A stretch of DNA of 49,333 bases from Oscillospiraceae bacterium (GTDB lineage: Bacteria; Bacillota; Clostridia; Oscillospirales; Oscillospiraceae). Of the stretch, positions 17,581 through 25,870 are shown piece by piece. The notes below the pieces were generated by a model. The model had not been told where the DNA came from. It did not search any database and worked only from the letters and a program-made list of their open reading frames with translations. Each line of letters begins with the position of its first letter. Positions within the stretch are counted from its first letter, which is position 1. The DNA is taken from positions 1-49,333 of the forward strand of contig JAHHRS010000009.1 of assembly GCA_020025675.1 (NCBI GenBank). The letters are read 5' to 3'. Made by a program: the position numbers and the translations under genes.

Positions 17581-18663
17581 ATGAGCTATATAGTACCTGT
17601 TGGACCATACCATCCTGCCCTTGAAGAACCTGTTCATGCAAAGCTCTACACCGAGGGTGAGATCATTAAAGATGCGGAGGTTTTTGTAGGCTATAATCAC
17701 CGCGGAATTGAAAAACTTGCAACTGAGAGAAACGCAATTCAGACTCTTGTGCTGGTTGAGCGTGTATGCGGTATCTGCTCTCACTCTCACGCATTTACCT
17801 ATGCTATGTGCGTAGAGGGACTCAATCAGATAGAAGTGCCTAAGAGAGGCCAGTATATTAGAGTTATTACGGCTGAGCTTGAGAGACTCCATTCCCACAT
17901 GCTGTGGATGGGCATTGCCTGCCACATCATAGGCCATGACAGTATGTTCATGCACATTTGGGATGTGAGAGAGCTGGTTATGAACCTGCTTGAAAGACTC
18001 AGCGGCAACCGTGTTAACTATGCCATGGTTACCATAGGCGGCGCAAGACGGGATATAAGCGATGAACTGAGAAGAGATATTATATCAGATTGCGACAAGC
18101 TGCTGAAATCCTTAAACAGAATGGTTGAGATAGTTCTCACCGATAAAACCATAGCACTGCGTACAAAGGGCGTAGGAGTTCTTCCCACTGCTGACGCTAT
18201 TCGTATGGGTGCTGTCGGCCCCCACGCAAGAGCATCAGGCGTAGATGTAGATGTAAGACGTGATTCCCCTTACTCCTCTTATGATGATTTTGATTTTAAT
18301 GTGCCTGTATGCGACAGCTGCGATGTGTTTGCAAGAGTTGTAGTCAGAGCGCTTGAGTGCGTTGAGAGCATTAAAATTATTAAGCAGGCACTGGATAACC
18401 TGCCCGAAGGCCCCATAAATATGGGCAATAAACTGGTAAAAATCAAGGAAGGTCAGATAGTCTGCCGCCACGAGGCACCAAGAGGACAGCTCAGCCACAT
18501 GGTAGTCGGCGCAAACAAGTTTGAAAACCATCGTGTAAGCATTCATGTCCCAAGCTTCAAGAATACTCCCACCGTTCCGTTTATGCTTAGGGGAAACACT
18601 GTTGCAGATGCCGGCCTTATCATAGCAAGTATAGATCCCTGCTTCAGCTGTCTGGACAGATAA
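17581..18663 (+). CDS. energy-converting [NiFe]-hydrogenase large (catalytic) subunit, MbhL-type
   Basis: 360 residues. Both nickel-binding motifs are intact: RVCGICSHSH (Cys63, Cys66) near the N-terminus and DPCFSCLDR (Cys354, Cys357) at the very end. This marks a true group 4 hydrogenase, not a NuoD- or MbsL-type relative that has lost cysteines. GPYHPALEEPVHAKL and GYNHRGIEKLA resemble NuoD-like catalytic subunits. The protein ends directly after CxxCxxR, so it has no C-terminal extension to be cleaved. No endopeptidase gene lies in the operon, which agrees. In the complex it reduces protons with electrons from ferredoxin. GGAGGAGG precedes the ATG. Confidence 0.94.
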   Translation: MSYIVPVGPYHPALEEPVHAKLYTEGEIIKDAEVFVGYNHRGIEKLATERNAIQTLVLVERVCGICSHSHAFTYAMCVEGLNQIEVPKRGQYIRVITAELERLHSHMLWMGIACHIIGHDSMFMHIWDVRELVMNLLERLSGNRVNYAMVTIGGARRDISDELRRDIISDCDKLLKSLNRMVEIVLTDKTIALRTKGVGVLPTADAIRMGAVGPHARASGVDVDVRRDSPYSSYDDFDFNVPVCDSCDVFARVVVRALECVESIKIIKQALDNLPEGPINMGNKLVKIKEGQIVCRHEAPRGQLSHMVVGANKFENHRVSIHVPSFKNTPTVPFMLRGNTVADAGLIIASIDPCFSCLDR

Positions 18664-18666
18664 GAT

Positions 18667-19008
18667 ATGCACGAGCTGGCACTATGCAAAGGAATTATCG
18701 ACATTGTAAATTCCGAGGCTAAAGAAAAAGGCTTTGAGCGGGTACTGGAGATAGAACTTAGAGTGGGTGAGTATTCGGGAATAGTGTCCCAGTGTATACG
18801 GGAGTTTTTCCCGATAGCTGCCGCAGGAACACCTGCCGAAAAGGCGGTTATAACTGTAAGTGTTATTCCGGGAAGCTTCAAATGCCCCGACTGTGGCTAT
18901 GAGGGGCCTGTTGACAGAGGGAAAGCCTGCTGCCCTGAGTGCGGAGGCTTCGGCATAAAGCTGATTTCCGGTCGGGAATTCTATGTTGAGCAACTAAAAG
19001 TAGAATAG
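18667..19008 (+). CDS. hypA: hydrogenase nickel-insertion protein HypA
   Basis: 113 residues. The N-terminus is MHELALCKGI, with the nickel-binding MHE motif. The zinc site is CPDCGYEG...CCPECGG. HypA delivers nickel to the large subunit, normally with the GTPase HypB. It lies 3 bases after the large-subunit gene, inside the structural operon and apart from hypFCDE. No hypB is found in the window. Confidence 0.94.
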   Translation: MHELALCKGIIDIVNSEAKEKGFERVLEIELRVGEYSGIVSQCIREFFPIAAAGTPAEKAVITVSVIPGSFKCPDCGYEGPVDRGKACCPECGGFGIKLISGREFYVEQLKVE

Positions 19009-19059
19009 TAAAAATAGGGACGGCGGGCAGTGCCGTCCCATGAAAGGAGAGGTTTACTC

Positions 19060-19596
19060 TTGCAGAATCAAAAAATGAAGAAAACCAAATTTCCGTCATT
19101 TTTAATCACTTTTGCAATTTCTTACCTGTTTTGGATATTTCTTACATGGAGCACCGAGCCACAGGAGCTTACGGCCGGAGCAGTTGTGTGCGTAGCGGTG
19201 GCGCTGTTTTCATCCCGCTTCTTTGTACACAACGACGGAACAGGTTTCGGAAGTCCGCTTAAAATTTTCGTTTCTTTGTACTACAGTATGGTTATTTTTA
19301 TTATTGAACTTTTTAAAGCAAACTGGGATATGGCCAAGCGCTGCTACGGCGGCTGCAAAAAAGTCAATCCCGGAATTGTTAAGGTACCTGTGGGACTTAA
19401 ATCCGATTACGGTCTTGCAAATCTTGCAAACTCCATAACCCTTACTCCCGGAACAATCACCATGGAGATAACCGAGGAAGAGGGACAGATTTATTTCTAC
19501 GTCCACTGGATAGACGTTACAAAGCCCAGCGGAAAGGAAGCCGGAGACGAGATAAAAGGCGTTCTTGAAAAATGGGTCGGGAGGGTATGGCCATGA
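19060..19596 (+). CDS. Mrp/Mbh antiporter-module subunit E (MrpE/MbhA-type)
   Basis: 178 residues from a TTG start at 19060, which has AAAGGAGAGG 7 bases upstream. An ATG five codons later is the alternative. Two to three N-terminal transmembrane segments are followed by a soluble C-terminal half. The family mark is YGLANLANSITLTPGTITM, then YFYVHWIDV. It is a small subunit of the ion-translocating module shared by Mrp Na+/H+ antiporters and membrane-bound hydrogenases. It overlaps the next gene by 4 bases (ATGA). Confidence 0.88.
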   Translation: MQNQKMKKTKFPSFLITFAISYLFWIFLTWSTEPQELTAGAVVCVAVALFSSRFFVHNDGTGFGSPLKIFVSLYYSMVIFIIELFKANWDMAKRCYGGCKKVNPGIVKVPVGLKSDYGLANLANSITLTPGTITMEITEEEGQIYFYVHWIDVTKPSGKEAGDEIKGVLEKWVGRVWP

Positions 19597-19883
19597 TAGA
19601 ATTTCTGATTTTTGCCATTTTGTTTCTGGCGTTTGCCGTTGTGAACCTGTACAGACTTATTAAAGGCCCCAATGCCGCCGACAGAATTGTGGCTTCCGAC
19701 GCTGCGGATATTATGATTTCCTGCGCCATGATGCTGTTTTCACTGTACAGCGGAAGAGGAATATATCTGGATGTTTCAATTATAAGCGCTATGCTTGGCA
19801 TTATAAATACCATGCTTGTGGGACGTTATCTTGATAGAGGAAGGTGGGTTAAGAAACATGACAGCTCTGAGAATAATCATTGA
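19593..19883 (+). CDS. Mrp/Mbh antiporter-module subunit F (MrpF/MbhB-type)
   Basis: 96 residues, three transmembrane helices. The signature VNLYRLIKGPNAADRIVASD after the first helix is typical of MrpF/MnhF, and the second helix is followed by YLDVSIISAMLGIINTM. I chose the ATG at 19593, which has GGGAGGG 7 bases upstream and overlaps the stop of subunit E. It overlaps subunit G by 26 bases. Confidence 0.9.
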   Translation: MIEFLIFAILFLAFAVVNLYRLIKGPNAADRIVASDAADIMISCAMMLFSLYSGRGIYLDVSIISAMLGIINTMLVGRYLDRGRWVKKHDSSENNH

Positions 19884-20205
19884 TCTCTGCATTGGCGTGG
19901 GGCTGTTTTTTGCCCTGGCCGGAGTTATCGGTATAATTAAAATGCCGGATACATACTGCCGTATGCAGGCCAGCACCTGTATAACCACTGCCGGTGTTTT
20001 CGGTGTGTGTTTAGGTGCCCTTCTGTATGCAATATTTGTGATGCATGACCCTGCCACCGCAGTTAAGGTGGTTGTTATTGCCGGTCTTATCTTTGTTACA
20101 AACCCTGTGGGCGCTCACGCTATCGCAAAGGGTGCCTATCAGCACGGAATCCGACCTGAAAAGAAAATGGAAGTGGATGATTTGAGGAGGGATTTTGATG
20201 AGTAA
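19858..20205 (+). CDS. Mrp/Mbh antiporter-module subunit G (MrpG/MbhC-type)
   Basis: 115 residues, three transmembrane helices. The mark is IGIIKMPDTYCRMQASTCITT, matching the MrpG pattern G-x-x-R-(F/M)PD-x-x-R-x-HA-x-x-x-T, and VTNPVGAHAIAKGAY at the end of the third helix. I chose the ATG at 19858, preceded by GAGGAAGGTGGG. It overlaps both neighbours. Confidence 0.9.
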   Translation: MTALRIIIDLCIGVGLFFALAGVIGIIKMPDTYCRMQASTCITTAGVFGVCLGALLYAIFVMHDPATAVKVVVIAGLIFVTNPVGAHAIAKGAYQHGIRPEKKMEVDDLRRDFDE

Positions 20206-20452
20206 TCTTATAGTTGTCCTCAATGTACTGATACTTACGGGACTGGTGGTTTCGGCGGTTATGGCATGTCATTTTGAAAAACTGCTGTCGTCTGTAATTG
20301 CAATGGGGCTTACCGGCGTGTTTGCAGCTGCGGAATTTCTTCTCCTCCATGCCCCCGACGTTGCAATTTCCGAGGCTGCTGTGGGCGCTGCCCTCAGCCC
20401 TCTTATATTCATTGTGGCTCTCAAAAAAATACGGGGAGGCGACGATAAATGA
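20198..20452 (+). CDS. Mbh subunit D (DUF4040 / MrpB N-terminal-type)
   Basis: 84 residues, three transmembrane helices, with APDVAISEAAVGAALSPLIF, the signature of the hydrogenase subunit MbhD and the end of MrpA. GAGGAGGG lies 6 bases before the ATG at 20198. It overlaps the preceding gene by 8 bases and the next by 4. It forms part of the proton- or sodium-path module. Confidence 0.88.
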   Translation: MSNLIVVLNVLILTGLVVSAVMACHFEKLLSSVIAMGLTGVFAAAEFLLLHAPDVAISEAAVGAALSPLIFIVALKKIRGGDDK

Positions 20453-20814
20453 AAAAAACTCTCACTTGGCTCTGCCTTGGAGTATTTATAGTGGCAGGCT
20501 TTTATGCCTCTGTCACAATGAGCAATATGCCCTACACCTATTCAGGTGATGAGGCGGCCGTCTCTGTTTACGATCTGTATCAGGATCCGGAAAGCTATGA
20601 CGACAGCCAGGTTGACGGAGCGGCAGGGGCCATTGTTCAGCAGAACCTTGCAAAAACTCACGCCGTAAACGATGTTACATCCATTGTTTTTGACTTCAGA
20701 GGCTACGATACCATGGGTGAGGCATTTATTCTTATAACCGCCGTTGCCGGTGCTACCGTTATCCTTTTTACAAAAGACGATAAGAAAAAGGAGGAAGAGA
20801 ATAATGAAAAATGA
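20449..20814 (+). CDS. Mbh subunit E-like membrane protein
   Basis: 121 residues: an N-terminal helix (about 5-24), an extracytoplasmic segment, then NDVTSIVFDFRGYDTMGEAFIL, the conserved block of MbhE and the C-terminal part of MrpA, leading into a second helix. The tail is Lys/Glu-rich. GGAGGCGA is upstream, and the start overlaps the preceding gene by 4 bases (ATGA). Confidence 0.87.
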   Translation: MKKTLTWLCLGVFIVAGFYASVTMSNMPYTYSGDEAAVSVYDLYQDPESYDDSQVDGAAGAIVQQNLAKTHAVNDVTSIVFDFRGYDTMGEAFILITAVAGATVILFTKDDKKKEEENNEK

Positions 20815-21268
20815 AAATATTCAGGTCAAAAGAATAATACAGCGCTGCGGCTGCGATATGATTCTTCCTCTTGCTCTGGTTTATATTTTTTACATTATCC
20901 TTCACGGACATCTGTCTCCCGGCGGCGGCTTTCAGGGCGGCGTGCTTATGGTTGCTGCAATAGTGCTTATATATCTGGGACACGGATACGAGATAACGGA
21001 AAAAGTCATGCACCCCACTCTTATGCGAAGAGTAGAGGGTTTTGCCGTCACAATGTACATAGCTCTGGCTTTCCTGGGAGTCTGCGCCGGCGCAAGCTTC
21101 TGCCAGAATGTTTTGTACCTCAACGGCAATATAGGAGATCTTATTTCTTCCGGAACTATTTCTCTTATGGATGAAGCCGTGGGTCTTAACGTCCTGTCCG
21201 GTGTTACCGCTCTTTGCCTGTCTATGCTGGGCTTGCTTGTTGCCCAGGACGTTGACTTTCAGGAATGA
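20804..21268 (+). CDS. Mrp/Mbh antiporter-module subunit B (MnhB/MbhF-type)
   Basis: 154 residues from the ATG at 20804 (GGAGGAAGAG upstream, inside the previous gene). Four transmembrane helices. The MnhB signature HGHLSPGGGFQGGVLMVAA is complete. It overlaps the preceding gene by 11 bases and ends 10 bases before subunit C. Confidence 0.92.
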   Translation: MKNENIQVKRIIQRCGCDMILPLALVYIFYIILHGHLSPGGGFQGGVLMVAAIVLIYLGHGYEITEKVMHPTLMRRVEGFAVTMYIALAFLGVCAGASFCQNVLYLNGNIGDLISSGTISLMDEAVGLNVLSGVTALCLSMLGLLVAQDVDFQE

Positions 21269-21278
21269 GGTGAGAGAT

Positions 21279-21629
21279 ATGATAATGATGAATTATTTCG
21301 TGGCCTTCTTCCTGATTGCTCTGGGCTTTTATACGATTGTTACAAAGCATAATCTTGTTAAGACGGTTATGGGGCTTGGAATTGCCGACTACGGGGTAAA
21401 CCTGCTCATAGTAAGCATAGGCTTTAAGCCGGGCGGAACCGCTCCTATCTTTACATGGAATGAGCTTACCCCCTCAACATTTTTTGTTGACCCCATACCA
21501 CAGGCTCTTACCCTTACAAGTATAGTTATCGGCGCCTGCGTTACCGCAATGTCTCTGTCTCTTGTGATAAAGATCGACGAGGCCTACGGTACCGTTGACA
21601 CGAGGGAGATAAGGAGGCTTAGAGGATGA
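21279..21629 (+). CDS. Mrp/Mbh antiporter-module subunit C (NuoK-like, MbhG-type)
   Basis: 116 residues, three transmembrane helices. It resembles NuoK/MrpC: TKHNLVKTVMGLGIADYGVNLL in helices 1-2, then DPIPQALTLTSIVIGACVTA before helix 3. The start has GAGGTGAGAG upstream. Its TGA overlaps the next ATG by 4 bases. Confidence 0.92.
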   Translation: MIMMNYFVAFFLIALGFYTIVTKHNLVKTVMGLGIADYGVNLLIVSIGFKPGGTAPIFTWNELTPSTFFVDPIPQALTLTSIVIGACVTAMSLSLVIKIDEAYGTVDTREIRRLRG

Positions 21630-23545
21630 GTGTAGCAATGTATCAGCATCTGCCCGTTATGTCCATAATGTCCTTCTTCCTGGGAGCATTCCTTATAGTT
21701 ATGTTCGGAGGCAATAAAACGGTAAGAAAGATACTTGCTTTCTTAGCCGTTTCCGCACCTCTTGTTATGCTCTCCTCACTTATAAAAAGAGTGATGGTGA
21801 ACGGAGAAATTATAGCCTACTGGATGGGAAACAGAACTCCCGTTGGCGGCTATGCCATAGGCATTTCTCTGGAGGTTGACGCACTGAGTCTTTTCTTCGG
21901 CCTGCTGGTTGCCGTAGCTGTTTTCGTGGCATGTATTTATTCCTTTAAATACATGGAGCACGACGACAATGTGAGAGAATATTACACTCTCTTCCTCATG
22001 CTCTCCGGCGGTGTTATGGGTCTGGTTCTTTCAGGTGACCTTTTCAATATGTTCATCATGGTGGAGATCCTCACCTTTGCAGCCGTTGCCCTGACTGCGT
22101 TCAGAAACAAGGCAAACGGAGCCCTTGAGGCTGCCTTCAAATACCTTATCGTGGGAAGCATGGGCTCTACCTGCATACTGGTGGGTACCGTTATGCTGTA
22201 CGCCCAGACCCACACCCTGAACTTTGCACAGCTTTCCGCTTTGATCCCCGGCAACATGAACACTGCAACAAAGCTTGCATATGCGCTGCTTCTTGTGGGT
22301 TATGCCACGAAAGCCTTCGTTGTGCCTTTCCATCCTCTTGCAGCCGATGCCCACGGCGCAGCGCCTGCATCAATTTCCGTGCTTATTTCCGGCGTGCTTA
22401 CCAAGTCCGGACTTTACGGAATTATAAGAATTTCCTACTTCCTGTTCCAGAGCATGGGCCTTGGCCCCATTCAGTTCCTGCTTGTGTTCGTAGGCTCTTT
22501 GTCAATGTTCATATGCGTGACTATGGCTCTTGCACAGCATGACTTTAAGAGGCTGCTTGCCTTCCACTCTATCTCCCAGATAGGTTATGTGCTTACGGCA
22601 GCAGGTCTCTGCACCGCAATGGGAATTTCTGCCGGTTTGTACCATGCCATGAACCACACCCTCTTTAAGGGCCTGCTGTTCCTTGCTGCCGGTGCAGTGC
22701 TGCATGAGACCGGCACAACAGACCTTAACAGGCTGGGCGGCCTTTCAAAGAAAATGCCCCATACTACGGTACTGTTTCTTATAGGTGCGGCATCAATTTC
22801 CGGTATCCCTCCTTTTAACGGCTTTGTGTCAAAGTGGTCTATTTATCAGGCCACATATCTTAAAGCGGTAGAAAGCGGAAACATAGGTTTCCTGCTCGTA
22901 ACAATAATAGCACTTATTACCAGTGTTTTGACTCTTGCCTCCTTCGTAAAGGTGAGCCAGTCTGTGTTCTTTGGCCAGCTGCCAAAAGAGCTTGAAAACA
23001 CTAAGGAAGTGCCCTTTGGTATGCGCTTTGCAATGGGCATATTTGCCGTTCTCTGCGTTATTACCGGCCTGTTCCCCAAGCTTGTGACCACTTATCTTAC
23101 CGAGCCTGCCGCAAGAGCAGTGTTTAATGTGGGCAATTACATTAACTCCATGATGGGTGCTGGATATGCCGAGAGCGTAATGGCAGTACCTCCCACGGCG
23201 CCTGCAGTTACTTTTGTGGAAGTGGGCTGCTGGAGTCCTTTGGCTTGGCTGTGCCTTATGCTTATCACCCTTCTTGCAATCACCATAGTGGCTGTTGCCG
23301 GAAAGTATGACAGAGTAAGCGAACAGCTTGAAGGTGTAGAAACCAAGTACGATACCTTCTTCGGCGGCGAAAAAAGCGTATACTCTCAGGTCGGCGGAGA
23401 AGATATGTTCTGGGGATTTAAACACAACTGGAAACGTTATTTCAGTTTTATGCATGAACTTCACAGTGGTGTTGTGAACGACTACGCCCTTTGGGCGGTG
23501 GTTGCGCTTGCAATTACCATTGTGTATATGCTGATAGTATTTTAA
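21626..23545 (+). CDS. Mrp/Mbh subunit D (NuoL/M/N-like, MbhH-type) with C-terminal MbhI-like extension
   Basis: 639 residues. The first ~500 form a standard NuoM/MrpD antiporter-like core with 14 helices. The charged residues of the translocation path are visible: Glu147 in MFIMVEILTF, Lys in GVLTKSGLYG, Lys in DFKRLLAFHSISQIGY, His/Lys in HAMNHTLFKGLLF and Lys in FVSKWSIYQ. The last ~110 residues add a helix (about WSPLAWLCLMLITLLAI), a hydrophilic stretch of about 70 residues and a final helix (ALWAVVALAITIVYMLIVF). This matches the layout of the separate subunit MbhI in archaeal complexes, and no separate mbhI gene is present, so a fusion is likely. Starts in ATGA overlap. Confidence 0.9.
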   Translation: MSVAMYQHLPVMSIMSFFLGAFLIVMFGGNKTVRKILAFLAVSAPLVMLSSLIKRVMVNGEIIAYWMGNRTPVGGYAIGISLEVDALSLFFGLLVAVAVFVACIYSFKYMEHDDNVREYYTLFLMLSGGVMGLVLSGDLFNMFIMVEILTFAAVALTAFRNKANGALEAAFKYLIVGSMGSTCILVGTVMLYAQTHTLNFAQLSALIPGNMNTATKLAYALLLVGYATKAFVVPFHPLAADAHGAAPASISVLISGVLTKSGLYGIIRISYFLFQSMGLGPIQFLLVFVGSLSMFICVTMALAQHDFKRLLAFHSISQIGYVLTAAGLCTAMGISAGLYHAMNHTLFKGLLFLAAGAVLHETGTTDLNRLGGLSKKMPHTTVLFLIGAASISGIPPFNGFVSKWSIYQATYLKAVESGNIGFLLVTIIALITSVLTLASFVKVSQSVFFGQLPKELENTKEVPFGMRFAMGIFAVLCVITGLFPKLVTTYLTEPAARAVFNVGNYINSMMGAGYAESVMAVPPTAPAVTFVEVGCWSPLAWLCLMLITLLAITIVAVAGKYDRVSEQLEGVETKYDTFFGGEKSVYSQVGGEDMFWGFKHNWKRYFSFMHELHSGVVNDYALWAVVALAITIVYMLIVF

Positions 23546-23557
23546 GGAGGTGGGAAT

Positions 23558-24580
23558 ATGAGTATGTTTCTTGATTCATTGCGTTATTTAGGATATGTCC
23601 TTATTTTCCCGGGCTTCCTGTTCTGCTTTCTGGGCGGAATGCTGCTTTGCGGAATTGACAGAAAAATGGTGGCTAAAATGCAGAAGAGGGTAGGACCTCC
23701 TGTGCTCCAGCCTTTCTATGATTTCTTTAAGCTATGCGGTAAGGAGACTATTGTTCCTGCTGCGGCTCACAAGACTACTTTCCTGATGGCGCCATTGTTT
23801 GGACTTGCGGCACTTGTTGTAATTCAACTCTTCGTGCCTGTTTTTGACTTCACCGCATTTTCGGGTATGGCAGATATAATCGTTATTTTGTATCTGCTCC
23901 TTATCCCTGCTGTCTCAGTTATTGTGGGCGGCGCCGCTTCCGGCTCTCCCTATGCCGGAGTGGGCCTTTCCCGTGAGATGGTTACGGTAATTGCATGTGA
24001 ACTGCCTATGGTTATGGTGCTTCTTGCAGTGGGCAAAGCAGTTGGCAATGCTATGGGTACAGGTCTTGTTTTCTCATTTACGGAAATTGCCCGTTATCAG
24101 ATGGAAAACGGCAGCCTGATTCTTAAAGCCAGCATGATACCGGCGGCAGTTGCAATGCTTCTCGTAATTCCCGGAGAAACAGGAAATCATCCCTTTGATG
24201 CAGCTGAGGCAGAGACAGAGATATGCGAAGGTATTCTCTGCGAGTATTCCGGTCCTCCGCTTGCGGTGTTTAAACTCAGCCACGGAATAAAGATGCTCAC
24301 AATGACCAGTATTTTTGTAGCCCTTTTCTTTGGCGGAGTAGGCAGCGGAGTGAATAACTTGGTGTCTCTGTTCCTTTCCGGAGCTGCGGCATCGGTTGTG
24401 GCATTCTTACTTAATGTTATAATATTGTTCCTGCTCTGCGCACTTGTTACTATCGTGAGCATTTCCCTTGTTCATGCTGTTACAGCCAGACTTAAAATTG
24501 AGCAGGTATTCAAATTCTACTGGACCGTAGTTTCAGGCTTTGCACTGCTAAGCCTTGTTCTGGCCTGGTACGGATTATAA
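23558..24580 (+). CDS. hydrogenase NuoH-like membrane subunit (MbhM/EchB-type)
   Basis: 340 residues, about eight transmembrane helices. Complex I subunit 1 marks: DRKMVAKMQKRVGPPVLQPF and KLCGKETIVP in the first loop, the loop SREMVTVIACELPMV, and HPFDAAEAETEICEG, the acidic quinone-site-type loop. It anchors the soluble arm to the membrane module. AAGGAGGTGG precedes the ATG. It follows the antiporter genes by 12 bases. Confidence 0.93.
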   Translation: MSMFLDSLRYLGYVLIFPGFLFCFLGGMLLCGIDRKMVAKMQKRVGPPVLQPFYDFFKLCGKETIVPAAAHKTTFLMAPLFGLAALVVIQLFVPVFDFTAFSGMADIIVILYLLLIPAVSVIVGGAASGSPYAGVGLSREMVTVIACELPMVMVLLAVGKAVGNAMGTGLVFSFTEIARYQMENGSLILKASMIPAAVAMLLVIPGETGNHPFDAAEAETEICEGILCEYSGPPLAVFKLSHGIKMLTMTSIFVALFFGGVGSGVNNLVSLFLSGAAASVVAFLLNVIILFLLCALVTIVSISLVHAVTARLKIEQVFKFYWTVVSGFALLSLVLAWYGL

Positions 24581-24593
24581 AGGAGGGGTGAAA

Positions 24594-25034
24594 ATGTTTA
24601 AAAAACTTATAGCTGAGAGTTCTGCAAAATCACCCTGGCTTTTCCACATAAATGCCGGCTCCTGCAACGGCTGCGACATCGAAATTGTCTCCGTTCTCAC
24701 TCCACGTTTTGATGCGGAACGCCTTGGATTTAAACTCACCGGCTCACCACGTCACGCAGATATAGCCGTGGTCACAGGCCCTGTTACAAAACAGTCTCTG
24801 CCCAGAGTCCTGCGGGCCATTTCCCAGATACCGGAGCCACGCTGCATTGTAACCGTTGGCTCATGCCCCCAGTCCGGCAACGTCTTTAAGGACAGCTATG
24901 CCGTGGCCGGCCCTCTGAGCAAATATGTGCATGTAGATGTGGATATAGCCGGCTGTGCTCCCCGACCTGAGGCTATAATCGATGGCCTTGCCCTGGCTGC
25001 AAAAATTCTTAAAGAAAAGAGGGAACAGATGTAA
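24594..25034 (+). CDS. hydrogenase small subunit, NuoB-like (MbhJ/EchC-type)
   Basis: 146 residues from the ATG at 24594 (AAGGAGGGG upstream). Four cysteines for the proximal [4Fe-4S] cluster are in the NuoB-like arrangement: Cys24 and Cys27 in GSCNGCD, Cys91 in VGSCPQSG and Cys121 in IAGCAPRPE. It passes electrons from the ferredoxin-like subunit to the Ni-Fe site. Its TAA overlaps the next ATG by one base. Confidence 0.94.
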   Translation: MFKKLIAESSAKSPWLFHINAGSCNGCDIEIVSVLTPRFDAERLGFKLTGSPRHADIAVVTGPVTKQSLPRVLRAISQIPEPRCIVTVGSCPQSGNVFKDSYAVAGPLSKYVHVDVDIAGCAPRPEAIIDGLALAAKILKEKREQM

Positions 25035-25684
25035 TGGATTTACCCTTTTTAAAAGAAGCTGTATCCCAGCTTTTCAGTAAAACAAGCTGTGAAATGTACC
25101 CCGTAAAACCAAGCCCTGCCGCCCCACGGTACAGAGGCAGAATTGTTTTTCACCCTGACAAATGTATTCACTGCGGTATGTGCGAGAGAGTCTGCGCCGG
25201 CGGCGCTATCAGTACAGTTGTTGAAAAGACCGAAGAAGGGGATAAGGTTACACGCACATTTAATCTGGGTTCCTGCACCTTCTGCTCACACTGCGCCGAT
25301 TTCTGCTCTACCCATGCTATAGAGCTTACGGACGATTACCACATGATAGCCACCAAAGAGGAAGACCTTTTTGTTACCGGAACATTTATAAAAAAACCGC
25401 CGGTGAAAAAAGCGGCAGCTCCCAAGGAAGCTCAAGCAGCCACTCCCAAAGCAGAGAATAAGGCAGGAGAAGCAGCATCTGCCTGCGCCGTTTCCCCAAG
25501 AGAGGACGGAAAGCCTGTCAGTGACCCAAGCGTATGTGTATACTGCGGAATCTGTGCAAAGAAGTGCCCCATGGAGGCTATTACTGTTGACAGAGCCAAT
25601 AAGGTCTGGAAACTGGATGAAGAAAAGTGCATTGCATGTGGAACATGTGCCGGTGCCTGTCCTAAAAAGTGCATAATCATGTAA
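25034..25684 (+). CDS. hydrogenase ferredoxin-like subunit with four [4Fe-4S] motifs (MbhN/NuoI-type plus extra ferredoxin domain)
   Basis: 216 residues. The N-terminal half is the expected NuoI/MbhN-like 2[4Fe-4S] subunit: CIHCGMCERVC (from Cys44) and CTFCSHCADFC. After about 120 residues comes a Lys/Ala/Pro-rich linker of about 45 residues. A second 2[4Fe-4S] ferredoxin domain follows, CVYCGICAKKCPM and CIACGTCAGACPKKC. Usual MbhN/EchF proteins have only the first pair. The extra domain could be a built-in ferredoxin or docking point for the electron donor. Last gene of the operon, with a terminator after it. Confidence 0.9.
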   Translation: MDLPFLKEAVSQLFSKTSCEMYPVKPSPAAPRYRGRIVFHPDKCIHCGMCERVCAGGAISTVVEKTEEGDKVTRTFNLGSCTFCSHCADFCSTHAIELTDDYHMIATKEEDLFVTGTFIKKPPVKKAAAPKEAQAATPKAENKAGEAASACAVSPREDGKPVSDPSVCVYCGICAKKCPMEAITVDRANKVWKLDEEKCIACGTCAGACPKKCIIM

Positions 25685-25709
25685 GAGCTTGAGTCTTATG
25701 AATATTACT

Positions 25710-25740
25710 AAAAAACCGGCCGTAACTTGGCCGGTTTTTT
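25710..25740 (+). terminator. intrinsic terminator of the hydrogenase operon
   Basis: A perfect 12-bp stem AAAAAACCGGCC/GGCCGGTTTTTT with a 7-base loop. The T-run is in the right arm. Confidence 0.9.
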
Positions 25741-25803
25741 AATTGATAACAGAAAATAGCTGTAAAATCAGGTAAAATTAAAATTTAAGATACATACAAA
25801 ATA

Positions 25804-25832
25804 TTGACGGCAATTTCCGGCTATGATATACT
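25804..25832 (+). promoter_or_regulatory. promoter of the CorC/HlyC pair
   Basis: TTGACG (25804-25809), 17 bases, TATACT (25827-25832). The start codon lies 38 bases on. Good vegetative match. Confidence 0.55.
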
Positions 25833-25870
25833 ATTATACAATTTAATATAAAGGAGATGTATATCCAAAT

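Noticed and set aside
17581..18663. Large subunit considered as an Mbs/Mbx or NuoD-type protein without nickel
   Set aside because: Both CxxC motifs (Cys63/66 and Cys354/357) are intact, so it is a hydrogenase catalytic subunit.
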